In this document: in pieces, positions 32,207-44,112 of the stretch
Layout: each line of letters begins with the position of its first letter
Numbering within the stretch: the stretch's first letter is position 1
DNA from: Cycas panzhihuaensis
Taxonomy: Eukaryota > Cycadophyta
Assembly (NCBI GenBank): GCA_023213395.1
Contig: CM041465.1
Location: forward strand, 183,403,741 to 183,467,740
Reading direction: 5' to 3'
Length of the DNA: 64,000 nucleotides
Position numbers and translations under genes: made by a program
The notes under the pieces: generated by a model
The model's database searches: none
Told to the model about the DNA's origin: nothing
The model's input: the letters and a program-made list of their open reading frames with translations, nothing else

Positions 32207-33194
32207 TCTACCCGGGTCAACATGATTGGGTTGAGCATCCTTGCTCAACAAAAAATTCAAAATTTGGGGTCTTCCTCCCCTCTACATTCTAAGGTCGCCT
32301 CCGCCGCTTTCCTCGCTTCATCGCTTGGTCGCCATTCTTGGTTAATAAATCCTCATCTATTGGCGCTTTGTTTTGTTCAACTTTCCCTCGATTTTCCGTA
32401 TGATGATATATCTTTCCTCCATGCTTGACCATATTGCTTATTTGTATGATATGAGTTACAGTTGTTTTTTTGTTTTTTTATTTTTTTTTTTGTATTTTAT
32501 GTTACATACCGAACTGAATCACGTTCTGGTATCAAGGCAATTCGATTTTGCCTCAACTTCATGCAACACGCTATGGTACAACCAGCTAATTTGGCTGGTA
32601 AATTGCTCCACCCTAGTTGATATAGGATTTCAGTTTACTACCCTTGACCATTTCAGGTAGTAGCTAGCCTGATAGTTTCTTCAGCTGGATAGTGCCATTT
32701 TGGTACACCTTCTCAATCATATATGGGCCTTTCCAATGTATCTTCAATTCTCCTTGGGTTGTTTGGGATTTGTTGTTGAATCGCCATACTCGATCACCCT
32801 TCTTGAAATACGATCTCTTGTCGTGGTGGTCGTGCCTTGTCTTTTTTCGCCTTTTCCTTGGTGTGGTATGCTTTGTCAATTTTTTCTTATGATCCCTTAA
32901 TTGATCTTGGTTTATTATTCCTTCTTCCAACCAATGTTCTCTACAATGTATCAAATGGGAAATTCCACATAGTGGTTCTTCATAAAAGGGCTTCACATAA
33001 TCTCCAACGTATTCTCCATGATTTCTATCTTCTGGAGTGGCAATTTTGTTTCCTAGACCGGAATCTCTAGGGATACTCTCAGCAAGTTCCTTTTCTTTTT
33101 CCTTAAATTTGGCACCGATGGTTGAAAAAGATCTTCCGCTGAGTAGGTGTACCTCTAAAGAAGATGAGGAAGGTTTGTTACTTCCTTCCTCGGG
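32207..33194 (-). pseudogene. T2 deletion junction: Gag-like N-terminus joined to integrase C-terminus
   Basis: Reading down the minus strand from 33130: the N-terminal part of the second Gag-like region (KPFYEEPLCGISHLIHCREH, WLEEGIINQDQLRDH) runs within about 15 codons into KRSYFKKGDRVWRFNNKSQ and IHWKGPYMIEKVYQNGTIQL, the integrase C-terminus that T1 has at 26081-26330. About 3 kb of pol is therefore deleted. The rest, to 32207, is untranslated sequence related to the T1 3' region, with a T-run near 32465 and a short remnant of the extra ORF's end. Confidence 0.75.
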
Positions 33195-34262
33195 CTAGGA
33201 TGGGGGTGGGGAAGGGCAGTCTAGCTCAAGACCCACATTGGAGGAAGAGGGAAGGTTAGGGTTAGAGGGGGTTGGGGTATTAGGAGGTGAGTTAGGGTAA
33301 GGTTTTGAGTTAAAAGGGGGATTTGGGTTCGGGTCTAGGTTTTTAATGTTATTATTAACACTCGTACAATCAACAAATTTAGATTTAATATCAACATCCT
33401 CGGTTACATTCCGAGAAAGTAGGTTACACCTATAGGATGAGGGGTTCACTTCATATGTGTCTTGTAGCCAATAATCCACAAATCTCATTCCATGTTCGTC
33501 GTCTAAGGAGTTGTATATTTCTCCAAAATAAGTCGGTTCTTCTTCTTGGTAATTGGTCGATGTCGTGGGCTCTTCCGCAGTATGATAGAGATTTTCTTCA
33601 CCGAACGAAGAAGCTATTGCTTCACTCGCAATGGTTGTACTTGAACCATCGTCAAGTATCACTTCAATGGAATTCTTTCCCAACATCGGTAATATTACTT
33701 CATTCCCTTCATCTGACAAGGTGAAGGTTACGTCTTTCCATCTTTGGAGACATTGTGTTTTATATAGCCACGGCCTCCCCAATAGTGCTGGGTAGGGTGT
33801 TGCCCCTTTTTCTGTTTCCACGATTGTGAAATCAATTTTTACCACAATCCCTGCCACATCCACCTTGATGTCGGCTAATCTTCCCATAGGTCGCACTAAT
33901 AATTTGTTGGCCAATTTCAACGAATATGTTGCTGCTTCCAATTTTGGGCTTCCCAGTTTTCGCCATGTCAAAGTTGGTAATACGTTGACGGCCACGCTTC
34001 CATCAACAATCACTTTTGGGAATGTTTCTCCCAGTACCATCATTGTTACCATAGGATCCATATCGAATGATGGCATTATTTTCTTTAAACTCTTTGTAAT
34101 TCCGCGTTGTAGTACTCCTCCTTTAATCCAATCAATGACTTGGCATAGGGGGATGGTCAATTGTTGTTGTTTGACTAAATTCTCCATCAACAGCAGCATT
34201 CTCAGAATCTCCACTGGTAACCCTTTAAATAGTTCTTTCATTTGCACCATTTGAGGCTGCAC
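33195..34262 (-). pseudogene. pro: T2 aspartic protease and Pro/Asn-rich tail
   Basis: An open frame of 355 codons. The core is VIVDGSVAVNVLPTLTWRKL, then YSLKLANKLLVRPMGRLADI and ALLGRPWLYKTQC. The C-terminal tail is acidic (EEPTYFGEIYNSLDDEH) and ends in a Pro/Asn/Ser-rich run (NPNPPFNSKPYPNSPP, TPTPSNPNLPSSS). T1 has the same protein in poorer condition. This is one of the longest uninterrupted frames in the window. Confidence 0.8.
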
Positions 34263-35243
34263 CTTTGGCTCTTCTGGTATGTTCTCTTTTTCTTTCTACT
34301 TATTTTTCCGTACGTATACGTATTTGGTTTCTGGTTTTCCCATTGGTAATGTATTTTCTTCTTGAGCTAAGCCATCCAATACTTGTTTTGCTTATTTAAA
34401 CCGATCCATTTCTGTTTGCGAATCCGGATATCCTCCGTTTTGTTTCTCCTTCTATTTATTCTGGAGTTTTACGTTTTTAGTTTCTGGTATAATCGTCATT
34501 AGGTTGGTGGCTTTGGCCTTCCCTTTACAATCCTCTGTCTTATGGTCACTTGTGCTGCAATTACTGCATACGAATGGTTTCTGCTCGTATTCTTGTTTAG
34601 TTGGGCATTCGGACTTCCAGTGCCCAAATTGTAAACAAATGAGGCATCGTCCCATGGGTTGTTTCTTTCTCGAGGGCTCTTGTGTACCCCTCGTTGTGTA
34701 AACATTTCGAGGTGGGTTGCCTCCCCTTCCCCTACCTCGTCCTCTGTAGGCTTTCCCTCTGGGATTGTAGAAACAATCTTTAGTCATATATGTATCAACA
34801 TCGCATATGTGGCACCATTTGTCCTGTTGGTGCAACGCACTAGTTTTTGGATTCAGTGCGCATTCTTTAGTTGTATGTGAATTCTCTTCACAGATATGGC
34901 ACCGTTTGGTTACCCTTTCGGCATGGTCTTTCTTTTTCGTCGTTTCTTCTTCTCTGCTATTTCTGATTTTTAGCCTGGCCACTTCCTTTCTTAAGGCTTC
35001 CAATTCCAATTCCTCTTCTGCTACTCCCATCTGGCAGAAGGGTCGATTATACTGATTTTGCTTAAGTTCCCTAATCTCCTCTTGCAATCTTAATAGTAGG
35101 GAGTCATGTCCTCCTGCCTGTGCATCCATCTCCATTTCAAAGTCCAATGCTAAATCTTGGGCATTTTTAAATGATTTCAACAGATGGGCATGCATCATGG
35201 CTCTCAGTTTTTCATTCAATCCTCTCACAAAATAGTTCTTCAT
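34263..35243 (-). pseudogene. gag: T2 gag, capsid end and four zinc knuckles
   Basis: The frame opens NYFVRGLNEKLRAMMHAHLL and continues with a coiled-coil-like RLQEEIRELKQ. Four CCHC-type units follow: CHICEENSHTTKEC (complete), CHICDVDTYMTKDC (His replaced by Tyr), CLICLQFGHWKSEC (complete) and CSNCSTSDHKTEDC (complete). A Gly/Arg-rich YRGRGRGRGG lies between the second and third. Plant LTR elements usually carry one or two knuckles, so four is notable. The frame ends in a Lys-rich stretch at 34452, and 34263-34451 is a broken linker to protease. Confidence 0.85.
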
Positions 35244-36380
35244 GTTGTGGTCGCCATCGCTTCGTTAATCATACCGCGCGATGATTTTCATTCTCACGAT
35301 ATAAGTTAGCACCGATTCTCCGCCTTTGTTTAATTTCCTCAAGGTGATTTCCACCGCTCACATTACGGAACTTCAAATCTTTCTTCGAAGGATTTCTTGA
35401 TCTTTGCCCATGAATCATTCTTGTTTATTTCTTTGTACCATGCCAATGGTACTCCCCTCAGTGTACAGGCGAATTTGGCTTTTATCTCATCTTCGTCTGT
35501 AATTTTTTTCACATCAATCAGATTCTGAAAGAGGTATACGTGTTATGCTGCGTCTGAAGTGTCGTTGAAAATCAACTTTCCAAAATCTCTGTAATCATCC
35601 ATCTTGGGGGATTGCAACGGTGTCCCACCTGGTGGTGATTCTTCCCTTTTCTCCTCCTTCGAGGATGCACTTGGAGTGCCTACTACTGTATTATCCTTCC
35701 CAAACAACGGATTCTTAAATGGAGTTTTGATATGTATAGGTTCTACTACACCTGGCACTTGTATAGTTAATGATGTCACTGTAATATATGATTGATCGAT
35801 CCCTTTTCGATGAATCCTCAAAAGTCGCCTTGTGAGCTTATTTTCCCAATATGCCGAGGGACCTTCCTCCACCTTCTTCTCGCTGTCACTTAGGTTCTTC
35901 TTGACCGTCCTCCATGTATACTTCCTCTTTAAGGTTTCTTGATGCTTTTCATCCACCTTTGGTTTTCCTTCAAATTCGGCTAAACAAATCATCTTTGATC
36001 AATGGTGTTAATACCATACATTCGCCATTAGTTCCTTCTTCTTGTTCTTGAGGTGTCTGGGCTCCACTTGCCTCAGATCCTTCAACAGAGTGTCCCTTAG
36101 TCTCGTTGTTCTACGAACTTAATCTCCTCGCCCTTCTCAGCTTTGATTCCTTCGACCATCGTAATGCCCTTTGTTCATCGGGTTTCCTTCCCTTGGGTGA
36201 AGTATCCTTTGTGGCTCTTGACCTTGAAGGCCTCTTAGGTGGCAATCGGAAGGTCCCCTAGCCGGTGGCTTAGTTACACCGCCATCACGGCCAGCCTGTG
36301 GTCCTCTGCCCTTTACACATTCTTTTCCTTGAAACTCCTAGGCCCTGTCCCTCCTCAACGGACGTAGGCAACGAAACCAA
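35244..36380 (-). pseudogene. gag: T2 gag N-terminal half and 5' untranslated region
   Basis: The stretch at 35543-35992 encodes WENKLTRRLLRIHRKGIDQS, YITVTSLTIQVPGV and the acidic/Pro-rich SPPGGTPLQSPKMDDYRDFG, homologous to T1 at 44375-44875. The segment 35244-35542 holds the capsid core in shifted frames. The initiator seen in T1 (MPPKRPSKAEE) reads L/ATTGCC here, so the start codon appears lost. A short 5' UTR with a non-Met PBS candidate (TTTGGTTTCGTTGCC on the minus strand) abuts the LTR at 36381. Confidence 0.7.
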
Positions 36381-37252
36381 AGTTGACTGAGGTTGTTCCC
36401 ACTGCACTTGTGGGAACGGTGCACTTGTCAAGGTTACACAGGTTATAGTCTAGTTAGGATACTGTCAACATGGTTATTCACATACATTCCATAGATTATT
36501 CACAGAATTATATCCCAATACTACACAGCAGCACAAAAATCAACACATATTCAACATTTCATCCTTAAAAACACAGAGAATACACAGTTTTCCACGTAAC
36601 TCTTCTTTCCATTAAGCAATAAGTTCAATTACGGAGGGTCGGAATGCATTCCTGTGCATTCCAAAGAAGATACACTTTTCTTTACATGCGTGCCGGATGG
36701 TACTTATCAATAAACACCGCTCAATTGGTCATCATGCATGCTGGCATCCGTACCATTGTGTACCCTGAATATTCGGCTCTCACCCTCTGAGAGTATACAA
36801 TAGGATTGAATCACTCGGCTCACAATCGAATGGTCCTCAAAGCATCATTAAATATGTCCCTTTGATGCCTTTTGGGTGAAAGGTTATGACCCAAAGTCAT
36901 AACCATACATTTTTGTCACCAAGGTACCCTTTCACTTTAGCACTTGATTAAGTCTCCTTAATGGTGTCTTTTCTGATCTGTACATCCGTACATATGTCCT
37001 TTTGGGCTGATGTCATCATTTTTAGGTGCTTTTGGGTCAGATCTATCCATATGTACCTTGCTGTTTGCATGCATACCGAAAAGGTACGTACCCAGGTACA
37101 CATCTGCACGATCGCTACACGCATCGTGCATTACATATTTTTCACCTTTTTCCACTATGCATACCTCCGCATGCAGTACTTGCATTCCTCTGGTCAATAC
37201 AAGCCTGTATTCCATCTTCCTCAAGGTCTATGTGTCACAATATGTCCCAACA
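36381..37252 (-). repeat. T2 5' LTR, 872 bp
   Basis: It begins AGTTGACTGAGG (the usual T replaced by A) and ends ATGTCCCAACA, followed by the target duplication ctatt. It matches 31342-32206 over its full length with scattered changes. Confidence 0.9.
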
Positions 37253-38001
37253 CTATTCTTCGGATTGCACTATTCTTCGGATTAATTTCACACTCTTTTG
37301 TCATGTGCGAACTTTCTTCACAGATGTAGCACCAATTTTCAACTTTGAATTCGCGGTCCTTCTTCCTCTTTGTCGCTTCCTCTTCTCTATTATTTCTCAT
37401 TTTTAATCTTGTTACTTCCTTCTCAAAGCTTCTACTTCTGATCTCTCTTCCGAGACTCCTACCTGACAGAAGGGTCGGTTATGTTGATTCTGCTTCATTT
37501 CCTTTATCTCCTCTTGTAATCTTAGTAGGAGGGGATCGTGCCCTCCGGCTTGAGCATCCATTTCTGCTTCGAAATCTAGTGCCAAATCTTGGGCGTTCTT
37601 GAAGGACTTTAATGGATGTGCATGCATCATAGATCTCAACTTTTCATTTAATCCTCTGACAAAATAATTCTTCATGTTGTAGTCTGCCACAGTCTCATTG
37701 ATCATATTGGCAGCAATGATTTTCATTCGGCTGATATAAGTCAATACCGATTCTTCCGGTCTTTGTTTGATTTCCCTTAGGGCAATTTCTACCGCTTCAT
37801 TACTTTGGAACTTCTGAAACCTCTCCTCAAAAGAGTTCTTTATGTTGGCCCATGTTTCCTTTTTATTCAACTCCTTGTACCATGCCAATGGTACTCCCCT
37901 CAAAGCGCAAGTGAAATTGGCCTTTATTTCGTCTTCATCCGTGATTTTCTTGACATCAATCAAGTTTTGGAACAAATATGTGTGCTCTACTACATCTGAG
38001 G
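37253..38001 (-). pseudogene. gag: T1 gag1 capsid region between T2 and G3
   Basis: From the G3 junction the minus strand reads SDVVEHTYLFQNLIDVKKI, TDEDEIKANFTCALRG, VPLAWYKELNKKETWANIK and NSFEERFQKF: a good match to the Gag pattern of plant Gypsy elements. It continues ISRMKIIAANMINETVADY, NYFVRGLNEKLRSMMHAHPL and a coiled-coil-like LLRLQEEIKEMKQNQ. Near 37260-37330 a first knuckle region (HMTKECEINPKN) meets T2. The frame is almost free of stops. Confidence 0.85.
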
Positions 38002-38318
38002 TGTTAAGAACCCAACCCTTATCTCTCTTCTTCTCAAATCTTATATTTCTATTCTTGTAATTATCCCACATTCATAAGTCCAAGAGATGGGCAATCTTAA
38101 TAGCCCTATATATATGTATGTAATGTAGGAGTGAGGATCATCTGGAAGTATTGTGATCTTATGTATTGGAGGTTGCCCCCTCGAAGAGGCCCATCGATAA
38201 ATGTGATTACGGATGCTTAATACTCTTATATGTAATTTTGACTTTTGTGTTACCGTATGCAATTGGATTTTTCTCTTTTGATTCAGGTTCATTACAATTG
38301 GTGTAACGGTTCGTTACA
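38002..38318 (+). repeat. G3 5' LTR, 317 bp
   Basis: It runs from TGTTAAGAACCC to GTAACGGTTCGTTACA. A TATA-like 'ctatatatatg' lies near 38105. It is equal in length to 43796-44112. Confidence 0.95.
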
Positions 38319-38320
38319 AG

Positions 38321-38332
38321 TGGTATCAAAGC
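38321..38332 (+). promoter_or_regulatory. G3 primer-binding site
   Basis: TGGTATCAAAGC lies two bases after the LTR, a Met-tRNA-type site. Confidence 0.9.
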
Positions 38333-39431
38333 AGCGATCTAGGAGGTGCCATTAAGGGTTTTTGGAGGGTGAATTTAAGATGAAATTGCTCGCCCTATAA
38401 ATTTTGAGTGATTGCACTATAGATTTTGGGGTGAAAGTGCGAAAATTGCAACAAAATTAATTTCAACCTACTTCTTTTCCGTCACCGTTTTTTTAGTACA
38501 AATCTGCAACCTCAACTTCAAAGAGCCATAACTTTGGCTAGAGGTATCCAAATGACCTCAATTTGTTTTTTATTCTGTGTGTTTTTTAATTCACTTTCTG
38601 ATGGAAGTGGTTTTGAGTTGATAGGAGTTCATAATAAAAAGTTATTTGCATTTTACTAGTAGGTACTATTGTAGTCCTTAGAAACTCTAACAGTGAAATT
38701 CTTAAAAGAGTCATAACTTTTGATCTAGATATCAGAATTCAATTTCGTCTAAACTATTAGAATTGTATTTTTAGAGGCCATCATTTTAATCCATATTTTA
38801 CGTGTTTTTCAACTATATTTTTTAGAGAGATAGTTTTGTCATTTTCTCTTAATAATTTATATTAGTTTACTTTTTGTTCATAATCTTTTTAGTTGGTCTA
38901 GGCTAGAGACCCTGTACCGGGGGTCTATAAATATCACGAGGAACTGTCGTTTTGGGCTAAACACATTGTGGCTAATTTTTTTTATCCTTGTGTGAAGGAC
39001 TCCTGAACCAAGCCTTAAACAGAACTCGGCTACGGAATTGAACCTCCACGTACCTACAAGTATATGGGAGGACCCCCCTAGTTAGGCATTCCTAGTATAG
39101 GTAACCATAGGAGACTTGTGGACCGTCTGTAATTTGTAGTGCACCGGTAAGCGGTTAGCCTCGGGAAGTTACTCTCCACGTACCCTAAAGACGGAGTAGT
39201 ACGACTGTAGAGTAGAACGTTAGCCTCTACAAGTCGATACTATTTATGACTGAGATCAGTATATCGAAGGGCCTACAAAGCAGATAATCCCACACCTAGA
39301 AAGCCCTGTGTTATTGGTCTTCAGCAGTTTGACTCGAGTGACTAAACCCTAGTTGGGTTACTTTTGGTAGATACATTTTTCTAGATACCTTTTATAAAGC
39401 AAACATTCAACTTCAATCAGGTTTTGTAACC
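38333..39431 (+). other. G3 untranslated leader, 1.1 kb
   Basis: No coding trace is visible. The first half is A/T-rich. The second half (38890-39350) is G/C-richer, with purine/pyrimidine words such as 'gaccctgtaccgggggtc' that could fold locally. Gag starts at 39432. Confidence 0.6.
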
Positions 39432-40436
39432 ATGGCCCCAAAAAATGACCCAATGAGGGATGAAAATACCAATGTAATAGAAGAATTGAGTTTAAGGATG
39501 GGTAAGGTTGAAGATAATATTGGAAAAATTAGCGAAAACCTTCAAAAGATTACAAGTCAATTGGGATTACAAAAACATAATGAGGGATCTTGGAAGGCGA
39601 AGGATAAGATAGGGAGTGGAGGTGATCACCATGACCAAGGAGGGCTACGATCCAGTTATCTCCCTAAAGTGGAAATTAGAAAATTTAATGGGAAAGGTGT
39701 GAGGACCTGGGTCAGTCAAATGGAACAATTTTTCAGTCTTCACCAAGTACCATGTGATAAAAAAATCATCTTAGCATCTCTACATATGGAATCAGAACCC
39801 TTCCAGTGGTACCAATGGATAAAGAAAAAGTGTGAAGGAATATCGTATAAGTGGAAAAAGTTTGTGGAGGATCTTTCAGTGCAATTTGATAATATTTGGG
39901 ATGATGACTACTTTAGTCAGTTGGCTAAACTAAAACCAGAAGGAACGATCGAGAATACACTACGTAACACCAAAACTGGCCACCCTAGTTGATGATCTCA
40001 GTAATGAAAAATTGCTTGAACTCTACATTGGGGGTTTAAAAGAAGATATACGATATGAATTGCACTTGCTGAAACCGAGTATCCTAACAGAAGCAATCAT
40101 AGCAGCTTGACAAATTGAAGCTAAAAATAGGGCTACTTGAAATATAATAGGATGGGGGAAGAAAAAAGAAGCCCATACATTCCTACAACATGAAGGATGA
40201 CAGCTAAAGAAATGGATGAGAAAAGACTAAAGGGTATTTGTTTTCGATGCAATGAGAAGTGGAATAAAGATCATAAATGTTCAGAAATACTACTATTCAT
40301 CATTGAAGATACACAGAAAGAAGATCTAGAAGAAGCCATTGTAGAAGATGATATTGCTCCTGAACCACTAGACATTGAAGAAGAGAACACGGCGACAATA
40401 TTTGTCCATGCTTTAGCAGGGATTGCAGCTCCATAG
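39432..40436 (+). pseudogene. gag: G3 gag with one frameshift
   Basis: The start MAPKNDPMRDENTNVIEEL is followed by a coiled-coil-like MGKVEDNIGKISENLQKI and the chromovirus Gag core (VEIRKFNGKGVRTWVSQMEQ, FFSLHQVPCDKKIILASLHM, FQWYQWIKKK). Near 39955 the frame shifts; the next part (KLATLVDDLSNEKLLELYIG, GLKEDIRYELHLLKP) lies in another frame with stops. From 40197 the pol frame starts with ICFRCNEKWNKDHKC, the short chromovirus-type zinc knuckle. Product: capsid and nucleocapsid of the particle. Confidence 0.85.
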
Positions 40437-40439
40437 ACC

Positions 40440-43400
40440 TTGAAGATTATAGGATACATTAAGAAAAAAAGGGTAGTCGTCTTAATTGATTCAGGAAGCA
40501 CCCATAATTTTATCAATAGGAAACTTGCAGAGGAACTAAATTGTTTTCCTTATCCAGTTAAGAATTTTCAAGTTATGGTTGCCAATGGTGGTACATTAGC
40601 CTGTGGAGGTAAATGCCATAATATTAAAATGACTATGGGAGATTACCAATTGGCTTTGTCAATGTATGCCATTCCAGTGGGAGGAGTCGATGTGGTTTTG
40701 GGAGTACAATGCCTAAAAACATTAGGTACTTTTCAACTTAACTTGGAGGAATTATTCATCTGCTTTAACTCAGGAGGGCAACAGTACCAACTCAATGGAA
40801 TTAGCCCACCTCCATCACAAGTCATCAGTTCACATAGGATGGAGAAGCTTCTAAGAAAAGGAGGAACGGGACTTATAGCTACATGTTATGCATTAGAAGG
40901 GCATGAGTTAGTAGCAAAGGAAGATCTTCATAAGGACAATAATCTAACACCTGAATTGCAAGAAGTGTTACTCAAACATAGCAAGGTTTTCGAAGACATT
41001 CCTAAGGGGCTTTCTCCAGAAAGGGAACAAGATCACGCCATTGAACTCATTGCTAGTAGCAATCGACCTAGCATCTGACCTTATAGATATCCTTATCAGC
41101 AGAAGAATGAAATTGAAAAATTGGTGCATGAACTTCTTGAAGCCAGGGCCATCAGGGAAAGTAAAAACACATTTTCTGCACCAGTAATATTGGTAAAAAA
41201 GAAGGATGGATCCTTTCGTATGTGTGTGGATTATCGAAAATTAAATAAAATTACTATTAAAGATAAATTTCCCATACCAGTGATTGATGAGTTTTTAGAT
41301 GAATTGGATGGAGCAACCCTTTTCACCACCATAGATTTAAAATCTGGATATCACCAAATTAGAATCAAGGCTGCTGATGCTCACAAAACAACTTTTCGCA
41401 CCCATGAAGGTCACTATGAATTCCTAGCCATGCCTTTTGGCTTAACTAATGCGTCGGCCATATTCCAAGGTCTCATGAATAAAATCTTTCGACCTTATCT
41501 AAGGAAGTTTGTCTTGGTGTTTTTTGATGACATCTTAGTGTATAGCCGGACAAAGGAAGAACATCTTCAACATGTTGATAAGGTTCTGCAATTATTAGAA
41601 GACAATAAACTCTTTGCAAACAGATCAAAATGTAACTTTGGAAGGCATGAAGTGGAGTACTTGGGGCACATCATCTCACAAGAGGGAGTCAAGGTTGATC
41701 CAAGGAATCTTGAAGCCATAGTAAATTGGCCACAGCCCAAAAACATCAAAGGGCTACGTGGATTCCTGGGTTTAACAGGGTACTACCAAAATTTTGTTAA
41801 AGGGTATGCCAAGATTGTAGCACCCTTGACACAATTATTAAAGAAGGATTCATTCATATGGACAGATACCACTACTGAAGCCTTTGATAGCCTAAACGTA
41901 TCCATGACTACCACACCAGTTTTAGAAACTCCTGACTTCACTAAAATATTTATCATTGAATCTGATGCCTCGGGACAAGGTATTGGAGCAGTCCTCATGG
42001 AAGAAGGGAGGCCCATAGCCTTTGAAAGTCAAAAATTGAAGTCCACGGACTTAGTAAAGTCTACATATGAAAAAGAGATGATGGCAATCCTACAAGCAAT
42101 TCAAAAATGGCACCAATATTTACTCGGAACCCATTTCAAAATAAAGACAAACCACGAAAGCTTGAAGTATTTCCTAGACCAAAGGGTAGCTTCTGAGGAA
42201 CAACAAAAATGGGTCTCTAAAATGCAAAGTTTTGATCGTGAAATCATATATAAAAAAGGGAAGGAAAATATAGCAACTGACGCCCTATCACGAAAGGAAC
42301 GAGATTCTATATTATATGCATTAACAGCAGTTACCCCTTCATGGATCGAGGAGGCAAGGGAAGAGTGGGAAAAAGATACCAAGATAAAGCAATTAATACA
42401 GGATCTACAGGTTGATCAAGATAGTCATAAAAGTTTTTCCTGGGTAGCAAACATCCTGTGGTACAAAAATAGAATATATCTTAGTCCTAATTCCAAGATT
42501 AAGGAGAAGATATTGCATGATGTATATGCCTCTCCAATAGCAGTCCATTCTGGATTTCTAAAGACTTACCAACGGATTAAGCAATCCTTCTATTGGAATG
42601 GGCTCAAGCAATATACGAAAAGATGGGTTGCAGCTTGTGAAGTGTGCCAACAACAAAAGGGTGAAATGAGCAAGATGCCTGGTCTATTGCATCCACTCCC
42701 TATACCAAATCAAAAATGGGAAGAAATATCCATGGACTTCATCACAGGATTACTAAAATCAGATGGGAAGGATGCCATCCTTGTAGTTGTTCATAGATTA
42801 ACAAAGTATGCTCATTTTTGTGGAATCCAATCTACTTATAAGGCAAAACAAATTGCTGAGGTTTTCTGAAAAGAGATACATCGGCTCCATGGAATGCCTA
42901 AGAAGATTGCTAGTGACAGAGACCCAAAGTTCACAAGCATTTTCTGAATTGAACTCTTCCAAGCCTTAGGTACCAAGCTAACAATAAGCACAGCATACCA
43001 CCCACAAACAAATGGACAAACGAAGGTGGCTAACAAATGTTTAGAAGGATATCTCCGATGCTACGTGTCAGATAAACAAAATCAATGGCATCATTGGCTT
43101 CCCATGGCAGAATGGTGGTATAATACTACTTACCATATGGCAACAAAAACAACTCCCTTCCAGGCATTATATGGGTATGAACCACCATCTATTAAGAACT
43201 ACGCCATAGAGAATTCTAGAGTTCAAGCAGAGGAGGAGCATCTACAACAAACTGTAGAGACACTCAAGATATTGAAGGAAAACCTTAACTTGGCTCAGAA
43301 CCGAATGAAACAACAAGCAGATAAACGAAGAAGTGAACAAGAGTTTCAAGTAGGAGATTGGGTTTACTTGCGCTTGCAACCATACAAGCAAACTTCACTT

Positions 43401-43766
43401 AAAAGAGAGGGTAAACACAAGTTGGAGCCAAGGTTTTATGGACCTTATAAAATCCTTAAACAAGTGGGGGAAGTGGCTTATGCCTTGGAGTTACCCATAA
43501 CAACTAAAATCCATAATGTTTTCCATGTATCTTGTCTTAAAAGGGTAATTGGACAGCAAGTGTAGGCGCAAACAGAATTACCAATATTAGATAATAAAGG
43601 GAGGCTTCAACTGATACCTGAACGAATATTGGAGGAAAGGGTTAGGCGTTTGCACTCTCGACACATCAAAGAGTATCTCATCAAATGGAAGCAGTTGCCA
43701 CACGACGATTCAACTTGGGAAAGTGAGCAATTTATTCAAGAGCATCCATGACTAGTCAAGCTTTGA
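40440..43766 (+). pseudogene. pol: G3 pol: protease, RT, RNase H, integrase, chromodomain
   Basis: One frame from 40197 carries every domain. Protease has LIDSGSTHNFI (catalytic DSG intact). RT has ILVKKKDGSFRMCVDYRKLN, FGLTNASAIFQ and VFFDDILVYS (catalytic DD intact). RNase H has ESDASGQGIGAVLM and ATDALSRK. Integrase has a zinc domain (ACEVCQQQKG), but two of three catalytic acids are changed: VVVHRLTKYAHF (D to H) and NGQTKVANK (E to K); SDRDPKF is kept. The C-terminus holds a chromodomain (RHIKEYLIKWKQLPHDDSTW), which in chromoviruses guides insertion to chromatin marks. Stops: about 41076, 42867, 42945, 43563 and 43749. Confidence 0.95.
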
Positions 43767-43780
43767 GGGCAAAGCTTTTC

Positions 43781-43791
43781 AAAAGGGGGGG
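43781..43791 (+). promoter_or_regulatory. G3 polypurine tract
   Basis: The run aaaaggggggg lies just before the 3' LTR and would prime plus-strand DNA. Confidence 0.85.
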
Positions 43792-43795
43792 AACT

Positions 43796-44112
43796 TGTTA
43801 AGAACCCAACCCTTATCTCTCTTCTTCTCAAATCTTATATTTCTATTCTTGTAATTATCCCACATTCATAAGTCCAAGAGATGGGCAATCTTAATAGACC
43901 TATATATATGTATGTAATGTAGGAGTGAGGATCATCTGGAAGTATTGTGATCTTATGTATTGGAGGTTGCCCCCTCGAAGAGGCCCATCGATACATGTGA
44001 TTACGGATGCTTTATACTCTTATATGTAATTTTGATTTTTGTGTTACCATATGCAATTGGATTTTTCTCTTTTGATTCAGTTTCATTACAATTGGTGTAA
44101 CGGTTCGTTACA
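43796..44112 (+). repeat. G3 3' LTR, 317 bp
   Basis: It matches 38002-38318 end to end, including the terminal TGGTGTAACGGTTCGTTACA. It is not followed by the target duplication but by AGTGGTATCAGAGCC, a primer-binding site that should occur only after a 5' LTR. Confidence 0.95.

Larger units (their letters stand above)
31342..37252 (-). mobile_element. T2, pol-deleted relative of T1 inserted in T1 gag
   Basis: The LTRs are 31342-32206 and 36381-37252, with flanks ctatc and ctatt (5-bp duplication with one change). The LTRs start TGTTGACT/AGTTGACT like T1 and share much of their length. The body holds gag, four zinc knuckles, protease and the start of the second Gag-like region, then jumps to the integrase C-terminus. 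RT, RNase H and the integrase core are missing, as is nearly all of the extra ORF. It must have been mobilised by a T1-type helper. Confidence 0.85.
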
